Shown here: positions 16,736 to 25,915 of the stretch, one piece after another
Position numbering within the stretch: position 1 is the stretch's first letter
How the letters are laid out: every line of letters starts with the position of its first letter
Source: Neoakkermansia glycaniphila
Lineage (GTDB): Bacteria; Verrucomicrobiota; Verrucomicrobiia; Verrucomicrobiales; Akkermansiaceae
Assembly (NCBI RefSeq): GCF_001683795.1
Contig: NZ_LIGX01000035.1
Location: 62,001-126,000, forward strand
Direction: 5' to 3'
Length of the DNA: 64,000 nt
Program-made: the position numbers and the translations under genes
The notes under the pieces: model-generated
What the model saw: the letters and a program-made list of their open reading frames with translations, nothing else
Database searches by the model: none
What the model was told of the DNA's origin: nothing

Positions 16736-16837
16736 TGTCCGACCCCGGCGCAGGCCATGCCCGTCAAGCATACCTCTACACCATGACATACCGACTCGCC
16801 CGCGCCGCGTACCGCCTGGCATCCGTTGCCCATGCGG

Positions 16838-17542
16838 CTAGCCCTGCTTTCCGTCCTGCGGAACAGCGTCTTCTTTCCTGTCCGGGGTTGAAGCATTCCG
16901 ACCGCCCATCATCAAACGGATATAAGGCAGAGCGGATGGCCCATATTTGCCGGAAGGGGCGGGCGGAGGAAGCAATATCTCGTCAAGGAGCTTCGCCGGA
17001 GTGATGAGGTTGACGACGCGGGCAGGATAACTGCTGCGGCCATCGTATATGTAGAGGTGCTGCCATTCGAGGTTGACGACATCGCCGGGGGACAACTTCC
17101 TGACGGCGTCCATCACGACCGCAGGCTATCCCGGCGCAGATTGCAAAACATCCATTTCAAATACTTTCTGTTGCTCGTCCCCATACTGCCCGCTCTTGTG
17201 ATGGTCACGGTAGGAAACGATAGTGAAACCGGCGACCACCGTCGAATGCCCGCAGCGGTCGGGACACAACGCAGCCCGCCCAAGGCAGACGATATTCCGG
17301 TAGCCTTCGAAGCGGGCAATGGTTTTGTGGGTGGCCAGCACTTCGTACATTGCCGCTTCCTTCTTCACGGCATCTACCGCAAACGGATTCACGATCCAGT
17401 CGAATCCCAGGTCTTCCGTTCCGGAAGTGATCTCGACGTACTTGGCCTCCGGCCTGACGGGAGGTTCGTCCTTCGGCGCAGCAAAGGCAAATCCGGCGCA
17501 CAGGATGGCAACGGCATAGGGAAAAAGTTGTAATCTTTTCAT
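16838..17542 (-). pseudogene. CPDRCGH-motif paralogue with in-frame TAG
   Basis: The paralogue of the 15905-16474 gene has a signal peptide (MKRLQLFPYAVAILCAGFAFA), then CLGRAALCPDRCGHSTVVAGF, YRDHHKSGQYGDEQ and, after the stop, LSPGDVVNLEWQHLYIYDGRS. The frame is interrupted at 17126-17128 by TAG, in register. The intact paralogue has glutamine at the matching point (YGQSPQ), so a single CAG-to-TAG change explains the break. There is no frameshift. The product would be 138 residues if translation stops there. Sequencing error cannot be excluded. Confidence 0.75.
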
Positions 17543-17638
17543 AGGCTTTCATCCTACACTCCACATATTGAGAGTACAAGAAGAATGATGCCGCACAGGC
17601 CGAACAACAGGGCCATACACGCATCCCGCCGATACAAC

Positions 17639-18610
17639 CTAGGGCACGAGCGGCACGACGAACATATCCCCCACCGCCAGCCAGACAGGCAGCGTAATGA
17701 ACGACACGAGGGTCGTGACCAGCAGCACCTGCGTCGCAATATCCGGATGGCCTCCGAACCGCTTGGCAAGGATGACGGGAATCACCGCAGAAGGAATGGC
17801 CGCCTGCAGCACCATGATACGCTTGATCAGAGGATCAACGGGCAGCGCCCATGCCAACAGCAGAATCAGCATCGGAGCCAGCACGAGCCGCGTCAGCACA
17901 CCGGCGATATTCAGCCGCAGGTTCCACTGCATCCGCTCCCATGAATCGTACATCGTACAGCCGAAGAGCATCATGCAGAGCGGCACCGCACACCCGCCGA
18001 ACATGGACAGGGTATTCATCACCGGAGGCACCGCCACGTAGGAGCCAAGCCCCGTCCAGCCCAGCAGAAGACCGATCACCACCGCCATCAGCGGCCCGCG
18101 CAGGAAGATGCCTGCGGACAGATTCTTCACCCCTCCGGCAATGATGATAATGCCGATGGTCCACACCGCCAGCTCGCAGCCGACATTGTGGGTCATCAGC
18201 ACCCCAAGGGTCGGATCACCCTTGGCCGGGAACAGCACCATCAGAATGGGGATCACGAAGAAAGCGTAATTCTGAATACCCGCCGACAGCGAAAACGTCC
18301 GCAACCCCGTACCGACCTTCAGCTTCAGCAGCCGGGCCACCGACCACGCCACACCCATGCCGACGACCAGTTCGGTAAAGCCCATGGCAATCGCCTGCGC
18401 GGAAAAGGAAATGCTCGACAACTTCTCATTGCCGAGCATGCTCGACAGGATCAGGCACGGATAGCACACATCCAGCGCCACACGCATCAGCGGCGATTCA
18501 TGCGCAGGCAGAATCCAGTGGATGCGGCGCAGCAGCCAGCCCGTACCGATAATCAGGTAGACAGGAATGACGGCAAGAAAAGTGGCAAGAACAATATCCC
18601 AGGAATTCAT
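17639..18610 (-). CDS. AEC-family (auxin efflux carrier type) transporter
   Basis: The 323-residue product has about ten transmembrane helices in two inverted halves. It starts MNSWDIVLATFLAVIPVYLIIGTGWLLRR, typical of bacterial AEC permeases. The conserved AGIQNYAFFVIPIL and QAAIPSAVIPVILAKRFG segments are the family hallmarks. Bacterial members export or take up organic acids such as malate; the substrate here is unknown. The ATG at 18610 overlaps the previous stop (ATGA), so translation is coupled. It is last in the guaB-led run. Confidence 0.88.
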   Translation of the reverse strand: MNSWDIVLATFLAVIPVYLIIGTGWLLRRIHWILPAHESPLMRVALDVCYPCLILSSMLGNEKLSSISFSAQAIAMGFTELVVGMGVAWSVARLLKLKVGTGLRTFSLSAGIQNYAFFVIPILMVLFPAKGDPTLGVLMTHNVGCELAVWTIGIIIIAGGVKNLSAGIFLRGPLMAVVIGLLLGWTGLGSYVAVPPVMNTLSMFGGCAVPLCMMLFGCTMYDSWERMQWNLRLNIAGVLTRLVLAPMLILLLAWALPVDPLIKRIMVLQAAIPSAVIPVILAKRFGGHPDIATQVLLVTTLVSFITLPVWLAVGDMFVVPLVP

Positions 18611-19116
18611 GACTGATGACAGGCCGTAGAACCGGATCCGCCGGACGGAGCGCCGCCGTGGATTTTCCCGGTGATGGTTTCGATATCGATGCGGCACACG
18701 AAAGTCCGGTGCAGGCGGGTCCGGATGTAGGCATCCAGAGCCGCTTCATCGTGCTGCGTGTAATGCCTTCCGATCAGAAGCAGAGCCTCGAGCACCTCGG
18801 CCTCGTCCTCGACGAGAGCCGCCCTGCCCTCGACGACGGCGCAGGCATAGCGGACATCGTACTGCTCGGGCAGCGGCTCGGCGCGGGAAACACAGGTCAG
18901 GCACACGGCGGAATTCTCGCGGATATTGTCCAGCTTCCGCCCCTCGACGGCGCAATGAAAATACACCGCCTGCCCGTGCAGAACGTGGGACACCGGCACG
19001 CCGTACGGCAGCCCGCCGTTCCCGGCCGTAGCGAGAAAGCCGTATTCGCTCTCCTCCACGATCCGGCGCGCCTCCTCCTGCGTGGCGCGTTCCCCTTTTC
19101 TTCTCATCTCTCTCAT
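18607..19116 (-). CDS. Pyridoxamine 5'-phosphate oxidase-fold (NimA-like) flavoprotein
   Basis: The 169-residue split-barrel protein reads RRKGERATQEEARRIVEESEYGFLATAGNGGLPYGVPVSHVLHGQAVYFHCAVEGRKLDNIRE (shown here as the order of its segments; the key FMN-site pattern is YGVPVSHV and FHCAVEGRK). This is the pattern of the PNPOx-like/NimA group, which binds flavin or related cofactors. The C-terminus (RTFVCRIDIETITGKIHG) also matches that group. Start and stop overlap the neighbouring genes by four bases each. The physiological substrate is unknown. Confidence 0.85.
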   Translation of the reverse strand: MREMRRKGERATQEEARRIVEESEYGFLATAGNGGLPYGVPVSHVLHGQAVYFHCAVEGRKLDNIRENSAVCLTCVSRAEPLPEQYDVRYACAVVEGRAALVEDEAEVLEALLLIGRHYTQHDEAALDAYIRTRLHRTFVCRIDIETITGKIHGGAPSGGSGSTACHQS

Positions 19117-19790
19117 GGTCTCATTTCTCCTGCCGCTTCCGGCAAGCCGCCGATGAGCCCCGCCAGATAGTTTCTCAACTCTTCGATACCGCCGAACACC
19201 AGCGCAGGATCATTCACCTCCCGCAGCCGCGAAGCATCGACAGCCTCGCTCCACGCGGCGGACAGGCAGACCACCCCCGCCTCCTTCGTGGCGGCGACAT
19301 CCGACAAGGCATCGCCGATGTACAGAAACTCGTCGCGCTCCAACCCGTACTCCTCCAGCAGCCCGGCCATCAGCTCCGCCTTGTTCAGGCGGTCTTCCGC
19401 TCCGGTACCGATCCGGCAAAACGCATCCTGCAGGCCGAACCGCTCCAGCGTAATCCGGCAGCTCACCGCCCCCTTGCCCGTAATCAGGGCCACCTGCACG
19501 CCGCACCGCTTCAAATCGTCGATCAGCTCGACAACACCCTCGTAAGGCTCGGCGCACTCGCCGTGCATCTCCTCATAAAGGGTGTAGAAATCTTCCAACG
19601 CCTGCTCCCAGCCCTCCTTCACGATCGCCTTCACCATACCCACCTCGTTCAGGCCGAACGTCTGCACAATCTCCTCCTCGCTAAGCAGATGCCCCGCATG
19701 GGGAGACACCGCCCGGGCAAACACCCGCAGGCACATCGGAATCGTCTCGCCGATCGTCCCGTCCAAATCGAAACCGACCATTCTGATCAT
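19113..19790 (-). CDS. HAD-superfamily phosphatase (phosphoglycolate phosphatase-like)
   Basis: The 225-residue product has the HAD motifs in order: GFDLDGTIGET at residue 6 (nucleophile D), LITGKG near 102, a lysine in the RLNKAELM segment, and FLYIGDALSDVAATKEAG near 168. The helical cap between motifs I and II places it with the Gph/PGP-type phosphatases. The substrate cannot be read from sequence. ATGA overlaps join it to the acetyltransferase upstream and the PNPOx gene downstream. Confidence 0.88.
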   Translation of the reverse strand: MIRMVGFDLDGTIGETIPMCLRVFARAVSPHAGHLLSEEEIVQTFGLNEVGMVKAIVKEGWEQALEDFYTLYEEMHGECAEPYEGVVELIDDLKRCGVQVALITGKGAVSCRITLERFGLQDAFCRIGTGAEDRLNKAELMAGLLEEYGLERDEFLYIGDALSDVAATKEAGVVCLSAAWSEAVDASRLREVNDPALVFGGIEELRNYLAGLIGGLPEAAGEMRP

Positions 19791-20386
19791 GCCGCACCTC
19801 CGTTGATAGGCCGAATCACGCGGCAGGGATTACCCGCCGCCAGACAATTCGGCGGCACATCCTTCGTCACCACGCTGCCTGCGCCGATCACACTCCCGTG
19901 TCCGATCGTCACGCCGGGCAGAATCACCACACCGCCGCCGATCCAGCACCCGTCCTCGATCCGCACCGGGAGGGCGTAGGTATGGCGCACGTATTCGGTG
20001 CCTCCATCCGTCTCCACGGGAGTCAGGCGCTCCGCCAGCTCCACGGGATGCGTCGCCGTATAAATCTGCACATTGGGAGCGATCAGCACATTATTGCCGA
20101 TCCGTATCTCATTGCAATCGACAAACGTGCAGCCCGTATTCACCGTCACATTACTGCCGATATGAATATTGCGGCCGTAATCGCAAACGAACGAATGCCC
20201 CACGGAAACCTTCTCGCCGATGCTCCCGAGCATCTCCTCCAGCACGAGGCGCTTCTCCTCTTTCTGCTCGTAGGGAAGCGCATTGTACTGCAGCAGCAGC
20301 CGATGAGCCTTCTTCTTGAACTCAAGAAACACCGGGTCATGGCAATCGTACCACTCGCCCGCCATGCACTTTTCCAGTTCGGTCAT
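19787..20386 (-). CDS. Maltose/galactoside O-acetyltransferase family protein
   Basis: The 199-residue product has an N-terminal Mac domain (MAGEWYDCHDPVFLEFKKKA) followed by left-handed beta-helix hexapeptide repeats (IHIGSNVTVNTGCTF, IRIGNNVLIAPNV). The catalytic-histidine region YTATHPVE and the usual end GAGSVVTKDVPPNCLAAGNPCRVIR are present. It would transfer acetyl from acetyl-CoA to a sugar hydroxyl. Full length compared with Maa/LacA. It starts 24 bases after guaA and is coupled to the HAD gene. Confidence 0.92.
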   Translation of the reverse strand: MTELEKCMAGEWYDCHDPVFLEFKKKAHRLLLQYNALPYEQKEEKRLVLEEMLGSIGEKVSVGHSFVCDYGRNIHIGSNVTVNTGCTFVDCNEIRIGNNVLIAPNVQIYTATHPVELAERLTPVETDGGTEYVRHTYALPVRIEDGCWIGGGVVILPGVTIGHGSVIGAGSVVTKDVPPNCLAAGNPCRVIRPINGGAA

Positions 20387-20410
20387 CAGCTGCTCCTTTC
20401 CGGGAGAATA

Positions 20411-21934
20411 TTACTCCCACTCGATGGATGCCGGGGGCTTGGTCGAGATGTCGTACAGAACGCGGTTGATGCCCTTGACTTCGTTCAGGATGCGGTTGCT
20501 CGTTTCGCGAAGCAGGGCCGGGGGGAGTTCCACCCAGTCGGCGGTCATCGCATCTTCCGAGACGATGGCGCGGAGGTTGGTCGCCCATTCGTAGGAGCGT
20601 TCATCGCCCTTCACGCCGACGGTTTTCACGGGGATCAGGCCCGCGTAGGCCTGCCACACCTTTTCGTACCAGCCGAATTTCTTGAGGTTGCCGATGAAGA
20701 TGGCGTCACATTCGCGGATGATGTCGAGGCGTTCCTTCGTCACTTCGCCGGGGCAGCGTACGGCGAGGCCGGGGCCCGGGAAGGGATGGCGCCAGAGGAT
20801 GTCGTGAGGGATGCCCATGGCTGCGCCGAGTTCGCGCACTTCGTCCTTGAAGAGTTCGGCCAGCGGTTCCAGCACCTTGCCCTGCGCCTGGAGTTCCAGC
20901 ACGCGTTCCACTCGGTTGTGGTGGGTTTTGATGACGGAGGCTTTCGATTTGGCGTTGGACGCGCTTTCGATCACGTCCGGGTACAGGGTGCCCTGTGCGA
21001 GCATTTCGGCGTTGCCGACTGCATCCCAGAACACATCGAGGAAGAGGCCGCCGATGATGCGGCGTTTCTTTTCGGGGTCGCCTTCTCCGGCGAGTGCGTT
21101 CAGGAAGCGTTCGGAGGCATCGATGGTTTCGATTTCCACGCCCATGCGGGCGAAATTGGCCTGTACTTCCTCGGCTTCATTCTTGCGGAGAAGTCCGTTG
21201 TCCACGAAGATGGGGCGCACGTTCACGCCCGCTTCATGCAGCAGGACGGCCAGCACGGTGCTGTCCACACCGCCGGAAACGCCGCAGACGACCTGCTTGT
21301 CGCCCACGCGGTCACGGATTTCCTGCACGATTTCGTTCTTGAAGTCGCCGATGTCGAAGCGTTGAAGGTTGTCCGCCAGCGCAAGGAAGTTGCGGAGGAT
21401 GGTGCGGCCTTCGTGCGAGTGGGTGACTTCCGGGTGGAACTGGATGCCGTACATGCGGTCGCTCCACTGGAGGGAGACGGGTACGCCTTCCGCATTGCGG
21501 GCGATCACGGAGCAACCTTCGGCGAGGTGGTCCACGGTGTCCGAATGGCTCATCCACACCTGCGAGGAGGGGGTCACATCCTTGTACAACACGGCTCCGG
21601 CTTCGGGGACGAGGGCGGCGGGGCCGTATTCGCGCTTGTTGCTGCCCTTGACGGTACCGCCGTGTTTGATATTCAGGAGCTGCATGCCGTAGCACACGCC
21701 GAGCACGGGCACGCCGAAGCTTTGCAGCCAGGCGAAATCGATGTCGGGGGCATCCGCATCCGTGGTGCTTTTCGGGCCTCCGGAGAGGATGACGGCACCG
21801 GGTTCATGGATCTGGTCCAGATCCTCCAAAGCGTACAGTTTGGCCATGAAGCCCAGTTCGCGCACGCGGCGCACGATGAGCTGCGTGTACTGGGAGCCGA
21901 AGTCGATGACGGCGACGAGGTGTTTGACGTGCAT
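20411..21934 (-). CDS. guaA: GMP synthase (glutamine-hydrolysing)
   Basis: Converts XMP, ATP and glutamine to GMP. The 507-residue product carries the class I amidotransferase domain (nucleophile in GVCYGMQ near 80; His/Glu in FHPEVTHS near 168), the PP-loop SGGVDSTV near 225 and the GuaA C-terminal dimerisation domain with HPFPGPGLAVR and the terminal PPASIEWE. It lies 13 bases after guaB, giving the two-step IMP-to-GMP route as one operon. Confidence 0.98.
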   Translation of the reverse strand: MHVKHLVAVIDFGSQYTQLIVRRVRELGFMAKLYALEDLDQIHEPGAVILSGGPKSTTDADAPDIDFAWLQSFGVPVLGVCYGMQLLNIKHGGTVKGSNKREYGPAALVPEAGAVLYKDVTPSSQVWMSHSDTVDHLAEGCSVIARNAEGVPVSLQWSDRMYGIQFHPEVTHSHEGRTILRNFLALADNLQRFDIGDFKNEIVQEIRDRVGDKQVVCGVSGGVDSTVLAVLLHEAGVNVRPIFVDNGLLRKNEAEEVQANFARMGVEIETIDASERFLNALAGEGDPEKKRRIIGGLFLDVFWDAVGNAEMLAQGTLYPDVIESASNAKSKASVIKTHHNRVERVLELQAQGKVLEPLAELFKDEVRELGAAMGIPHDILWRHPFPGPGLAVRCPGEVTKERLDIIRECDAIFIGNLKKFGWYEKVWQAYAGLIPVKTVGVKGDERSYEWATNLRAIVSEDAMTADWVELPPALLRETSNRILNEVKGINRVLYDISTKPPASIEWE

Positions 21935-21947
21935 GTGTACGGGAGAG

Positions 21948-23399
21948 TTAGCAGGAATAGTTGACCGGTTCTTCGGTGATGGTGATATCGTGCGGATGGC
22001 TTTCTTTCAGGCCGCCTGCCGTGATGCGCACAAAGCGTGCATGCTCGCGCAGGGTGGCGAGGTCGTTCGCGCCGAGGTAGCCCATGCCGGAACGGAGGCC
22101 GCCCATGAGCTGGAAGATGACGTCGGCCAGCATGCCCTTGTACGGAACGCGGGCTTCCACGCCTTCGGCGACGAGTTTGCCGGAGCTGTTCTGCCCGTAG
22201 CGGTCGCCGGAGCCGCGGCGCATCGCGCCGAGAGAACCCATGCCGCGGTATTGCTTGAAGTGGCGGCCCTGATAGTGGACGACCTGGCCGGGGCTTTCTT
22301 CGCAGCCTGCAAGAAGGCCGCCCATCATGATGAGGTCCGCGCCTGCGGCGAGAGCCTTCACCACATCGCCGGAGTAGCGGATGCCGCCGTCGGCGATCAC
22401 GGCTACGCCTGCCGGGCGTGCGACGGAGGCCACTTCCTGAATGGCCGAGAACTGGGGCATACCCACGCCGGCAATGATGCGGGTGGTGCAGATGGAACCG
22501 GGGCCCACGCCTACCTTGATGGCGCTCGCACCGGCGGCGATGAGGTCGGCCGCGCCGTCCTTCGTCACCACATTGCCTGCGACGACGGGCTTGTCGGAAA
22601 GCTCGCGGAGCTTGGCGATCACATCCATCACGCGGGAGGTGTGGCCTGTGGCGGCGTCGATGAAGAGGGCGTCCGCGCCCGCTTCGATGAGAGCCTTCGC
22701 ACGGTCGATGCAGTCGGGACCCACGCCCACGGCTGCGCCGCAGCGGAGACGGCCGAATTCATCTTTCGAGGAGTCGGCGAAGAATTCGCGCTTCTGAATG
22801 TCCGTCTCGGTGATGAGTCCGGCAAGGCGGCCGTCGGCATCCACGAGGGGAAGCTTTTCAATACGGTTTTCGTGCAGAATGCTGCGGGCCTGCTCGATCG
22901 TCGTCGTCGAAGCGGCAGTGATGAGGCGGGCAACCGGAGTCATCACGTCGGAAACGCGAGTCGTTTCGGGGCGTTCCACGCCGCGCATGTCGCGACCGGT
23001 GACGATGCCTTCCAGCCTGCCGTCGGCATCCACCACGGGGAAGCCGGAATAGCCGTGCTGGTGCACGAGCTCGCGCACTTCAACGATCGTCATATCCTTG
23101 CACACGGTGATCGGGTTCGGAATCACGGCGTTGTCGAAACGCTTGACCTTCGACACCATTGCGGCCTGAATCTCGATCAGGTTATTGCGATGAATCACGC
23201 CGAGGCCGCCTTCACGCGCCATGGCAATGGCCATTTCCGATTCCGTCACCGTATCCATCGGGGAAGAAAGGATCGGCAAACGCAAAGGGAAGGAAGAAAC
23301 GAGCCGGGAAGAAACATCGGCATCGCCGGGAAGAATCGTGCTCAAGCACGGGAGCAGGAGCACATCGTCAAAACTGAGTCCAAGAGGATATTCCGCCAT
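21948..23399 (-). CDS. guaB: Inosine-5'-monophosphate dehydrogenase
   Basis: Oxidises IMP to XMP with NAD, the committed step of GMP synthesis. The 483-residue product has the N-terminal [11 protein letters not shown], two CBS domains (residues about 95-205; [21 protein letters not shown]), the catalytic loop [11 protein letters not shown] with the active cysteine near 300, and [10 protein letters not shown] near the mobile flap. Full length. It heads the run guaB-guaA-acetyltransferase-HAD-PNPOx-AEC. No purine riboswitch was recognised upstream. Confidence 0.98.
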   Translation of the reverse strand: MAEYPLGLSFDDVLLLPCLSTILPGDADVSSRLVSSFPLRLPILSSPMDTVTESEMAIAMAREGGLGVIHRNNLIEIQAAMVSKVKRFDNAVIPNPITVCKDMTIVEVRELVHQHGYSGFPVVDADGRLEGIVTGRDMRGVERPETTRVSDVMTPVARLITAASTTTIEQARSILHENRIEKLPLVDADGRLAGLITETDIQKREFFADSSKDEFGRLRCGAAVGVGPDCIDRAKALIEAGADALFIDAATGHTSRVMDVIAKLRELSDKPVVAGNVVTKDGAADLIAAGASAIKVGVGPGSICTTRIIAGVGMPQFSAIQEVASVARPAGVAVIADGGIRYSGDVVKALAAGADLIMMGGLLAGCEESPGQVVHYQGRHFKQYRGMGSLGAMRRGSGDRYGQNSSGKLVAEGVEARVPYKGMLADVIFQLMGGLRSGMGYLGANDLATLREHARFVRITAGGLKESHPHDITITEEPVNYSC

Positions 23400-23511
23400 G
23401 AGCGAAGCTACCCGATTCCGGGCAGGATTGCAAGACTAAACCATCAGCACGAACGATTTTTTCGCGCCCGGCTGCGAAGGATTGCTGCAGACGCTCGCCG
23501 GACACCGCCCG

Positions 23512-24585
23512 TCATTGGCGAGGCTCTCGCTTTTTCCATCCTTTTCCCGCCAAAACCGGAAAGAATCGGTTCACAACCCATATACATGGAATCATCAACA
23601 CGCATACGAAAATGACTTTGAACACGAAATTATTGGAAGAGAAAGGAAACAATTGCAGAGAATCGACGCTTTTCAAAAGAACGGAAACCAAAAAGAGAAT
23701 GTCCAGATGTACAGGGAATATGGCTAATGAGTTTCTACTGAGATAATTCACCATCCGGACAGGAAGCATATCCTTGCACAGGAATACCAGGCTGCACGCA
23801 AAAAAACATCCGGCAAGCGCACCGGGCATGGCATAAAGGTAATCGCCGTACTGATCGACATACATCAGGAACAAGGAGCTATTCAACTCCTGCGCCGCAT
23901 ACACTCCGCCCCCTCCAATGATCGCAACCGCAGCCAACACATACCATTTCTGCACATACAGCCAATCCACATAGGGACGGCAGGCGATGCCGAAGAAAAG
24001 GAATCCCGCGCCGACCAACCCCGTATCCAGGGCAAAGGGCAATCTGCCTTCCGGCATGGCTGTATTCACGGCGAAGGAAAGCAGGATGAAGGCGAGGCCA
24101 CATGCCCACGACCATTTTGCCACACTGCCATGCCTCCATTCGATCATTTTGGCAATCAAAGCATATAATATACCCACCACGAACATGCACGGCAAAAACC
24201 ACAATCTCAGGCATATGCCGTAATAGACCGGCACATTCACACAGGAGGCAATACTCCACAAGGCGCTTTGAAAATTATTTGCATGCAATAAGTGTGGATA
24301 GAAAACAAGCGATATACCCAGATTGATCAGTTCAAACCCGAAATAAGGCAGCATCAAGCGCACGAATCTTTTTTTAATCGTAACCCATAGCGAAATGTCT
24401 CCTTTCTGCAAGGACTGAACATAACCGGACAGCCAGAAAAACAACGGCATATGAAAGGCTAGAATCAGATCGCTCCCAGGAGCGCCGCAATGATGAAAGA
24501 TGACGAGCAACATCGCCACCCCTCTCAGCGTATCAATGAATGCAACCCGCAATGCTCCGGAATTCAGATTGTCGCCATCGCTCAT
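23512..24585 (-). CDS. Acyltransferase family 3 membrane protein
   Basis: The product of about 357 residues has about ten transmembrane helices. The N-terminal family signature is FIDTLRGVAMLLVIFHHCG, in which the first-helix histidine pair region is typical of OafA/WecH-type acyltransferases. FHMPLFFWLSGYV and KKRFVRLMLPYF follow, as in that family. Such enzymes O-acetylate cell-surface glycans using cytoplasmic acyl-CoA. The acceptor is unknown. A methionine two codons upstream is an alternative start. Its neighbours are unrelated housekeeping genes. Confidence 0.88.
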   Translation of the reverse strand: MSDGDNLNSGALRVAFIDTLRGVAMLLVIFHHCGAPGSDLILAFHMPLFFWLSGYVQSLQKGDISLWVTIKKRFVRLMLPYFGFELINLGISLVFYPHLLHANNFQSALWSIASCVNVPVYYGICLRLWFLPCMFVVGILYALIAKMIEWRHGSVAKWSWACGLAFILLSFAVNTAMPEGRLPFALDTGLVGAGFLFFGIACRPYVDWLYVQKWYVLAAVAIIGGGGVYAAQELNSSLFLMYVDQYGDYLYAMPGALAGCFFACSLVFLCKDMLPVRMVNYLSRNSLAIFPVHLDILFLVSVLLKSVDSLQLFPFSSNNFVFKVIFVCVLMIPCIWVVNRFFPVLAGKGWKKREPRQ

Positions 24586-24627
24586 GACCATCTCAAGAGA
24601 ATAGAATCAATCCGCCTTTGCCAATCC

Positions 24628-25836
24628 CTACTCCGCCTCCACGGCGCAGCCGCGCAGAGCGGCGAAGCGGCGAATCACCTCTTCGATCAGGTTCGCCGGG
24701 CAGGAAGCTCCGGCGGTGATGCCCACCGTCCAGCGGCAGGATGTGTCAGCCGCTTCGGGCGGAAGGACCGTCAGTTCCTCCTTCTTCGTCCGGGTATTGA
24801 AGGCGCGGATTTCATGCAGGCTTTCGATGCAGGCGGCATTTTCGACGAACCATGTGTTCGGCTGGTGCTTCTGGGCGATCTCGACGAGGTGGGTCGTGTT
24901 CGAGCTGTTGTAGCCGCCGACGACGATGACGGCATCCAGCGGCTGCTCCAGCAGATGAAACAGCGCATTCTGGCGATCCTGCGTCGCACCGCAGATCGTA
25001 TCGAACACATGGAAGTTCAGCTCGTTGCCGTCGCGAGCGATCACCGCGTCGCGCAGCATGGTCTGGATTTCAAGGGTCTCTTCCTTGAGCATGGTCGTCT
25101 GGTTCGCCATGCCGACACGCTGCAGATGGAGGTCGGGATCGAAGCCTTCCGACATCGCCCCCCGGAAATGCGCCAGAAACTTTTCCCGGTCGCCCTTGCC
25201 CAGAATGTAATCGCAGACCACGCGGGCATCCTCCGAAGTGAAGACGACGATGTAATGCCCATCCCCGCCATCGCCCCGGGCGTGAGACGCCGTCGCGCGG
25301 CTCTCCTCGTGCTTCGCCTTGCCGTGAATGACGGAAGTGATGCCGCTATTCGCATATCCCTTCACGCGCCGCCAGACTTTCATCACATCTCCGCAGGTCG
25401 TATCCACGATGGACACGCCCTTCTCTTCCAGAAATTCCCGCATCTGCACGGGTACGCCGAAGGCGGGAATGATCACCACGTCATCGGGCGTCAACGCCTC
25501 GTAGCTCTCGTCCATCTGCTGCCAGGGCAGGCGCACCAGCCCCATCTCGTCGAGCTGGCGGTTCACCTCGGGATTGTGGATGATCTCGCCGATCAGATAA
25601 ATCCGCTGGTCGGGGAACACGCGCCGCGCCGCATAGGCAATATCGATCGCACGGCGCACCCCGGCACAGAAGCCGAACTCCTGCGCGAGCAGAATCGTCA
25701 TATTGTCCAGCACCATCCGGCCACCCCGGGCACGGATGCCATCCACCAGCGGACTCAGGTAATGCTCGCCGATCACGGCGGAAACCTTTTCCATGACATC
25801 GGAGCGGCGGACGTTGACAGGCTTGTTCGGCTTCAT
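24628..25836 (-). CDS. ispH: 4-hydroxy-3-methylbut-2-enyl diphosphate reductase
   Basis: Last step of the MEP isoprenoid pathway, making IPP and DMAPP with a [4Fe-4S] cluster. The 402-residue product has the three cluster cysteines in GFCAGVRRAID, DTTCGD and ITAGASCPANLIEE, plus DTICGATQDRQ. It is longer than the E. coli enzyme (about 316) because of N-terminal and internal insertions, as in cyanobacterial/plant-type IspH. The ATG at 25836 was chosen; upstream codons overlap the divergent dus gene and look non-coding. Confidence 0.95.
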   Translation of the reverse strand: MKPNKPVNVRRSDVMEKVSAVIGEHYLSPLVDGIRARGGRMVLDNMTILLAQEFGFCAGVRRAIDIAYAARRVFPDQRIYLIGEIIHNPEVNRQLDEMGLVRLPWQQMDESYEALTPDDVVIIPAFGVPVQMREFLEEKGVSIVDTTCGDVMKVWRRVKGYANSGITSVIHGKAKHEESRATASHARGDGGDGHYIVVFTSEDARVVCDYILGKGDREKFLAHFRGAMSEGFDPDLHLQRVGMANQTTMLKEETLEIQTMLRDAVIARDGNELNFHVFDTICGATQDRQNALFHLLEQPLDAVIVVGGYNSSNTTHLVEIAQKHQPNTWFVENAACIESLHEIRAFNTRTKKEELTVLPPEAADTSCRWTVGITAGASCPANLIEEVIRRFAALRGCAVEAE

Positions 25837-25915
25837 GGCGCGAGTGTCGCCTTTTCGCCGCTGCGAGTCAAGCTTAACCCTTTCCAGCGAAGCCGCCCCG
25901 TGGTAGAATCGCGGC

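Noticed and set aside
16508..16822. Minus-strand frame across the mini-CRISPR remnant
   Set aside because: Its translation is CRISPR-repeat sequence (TPTECVD, PHAGAWIET), not a gene.
17554..17616. 20-codon hydrophobic frame after the AEC gene
   Set aside because: Too short, with no ribosome-binding site or conservation evidence.
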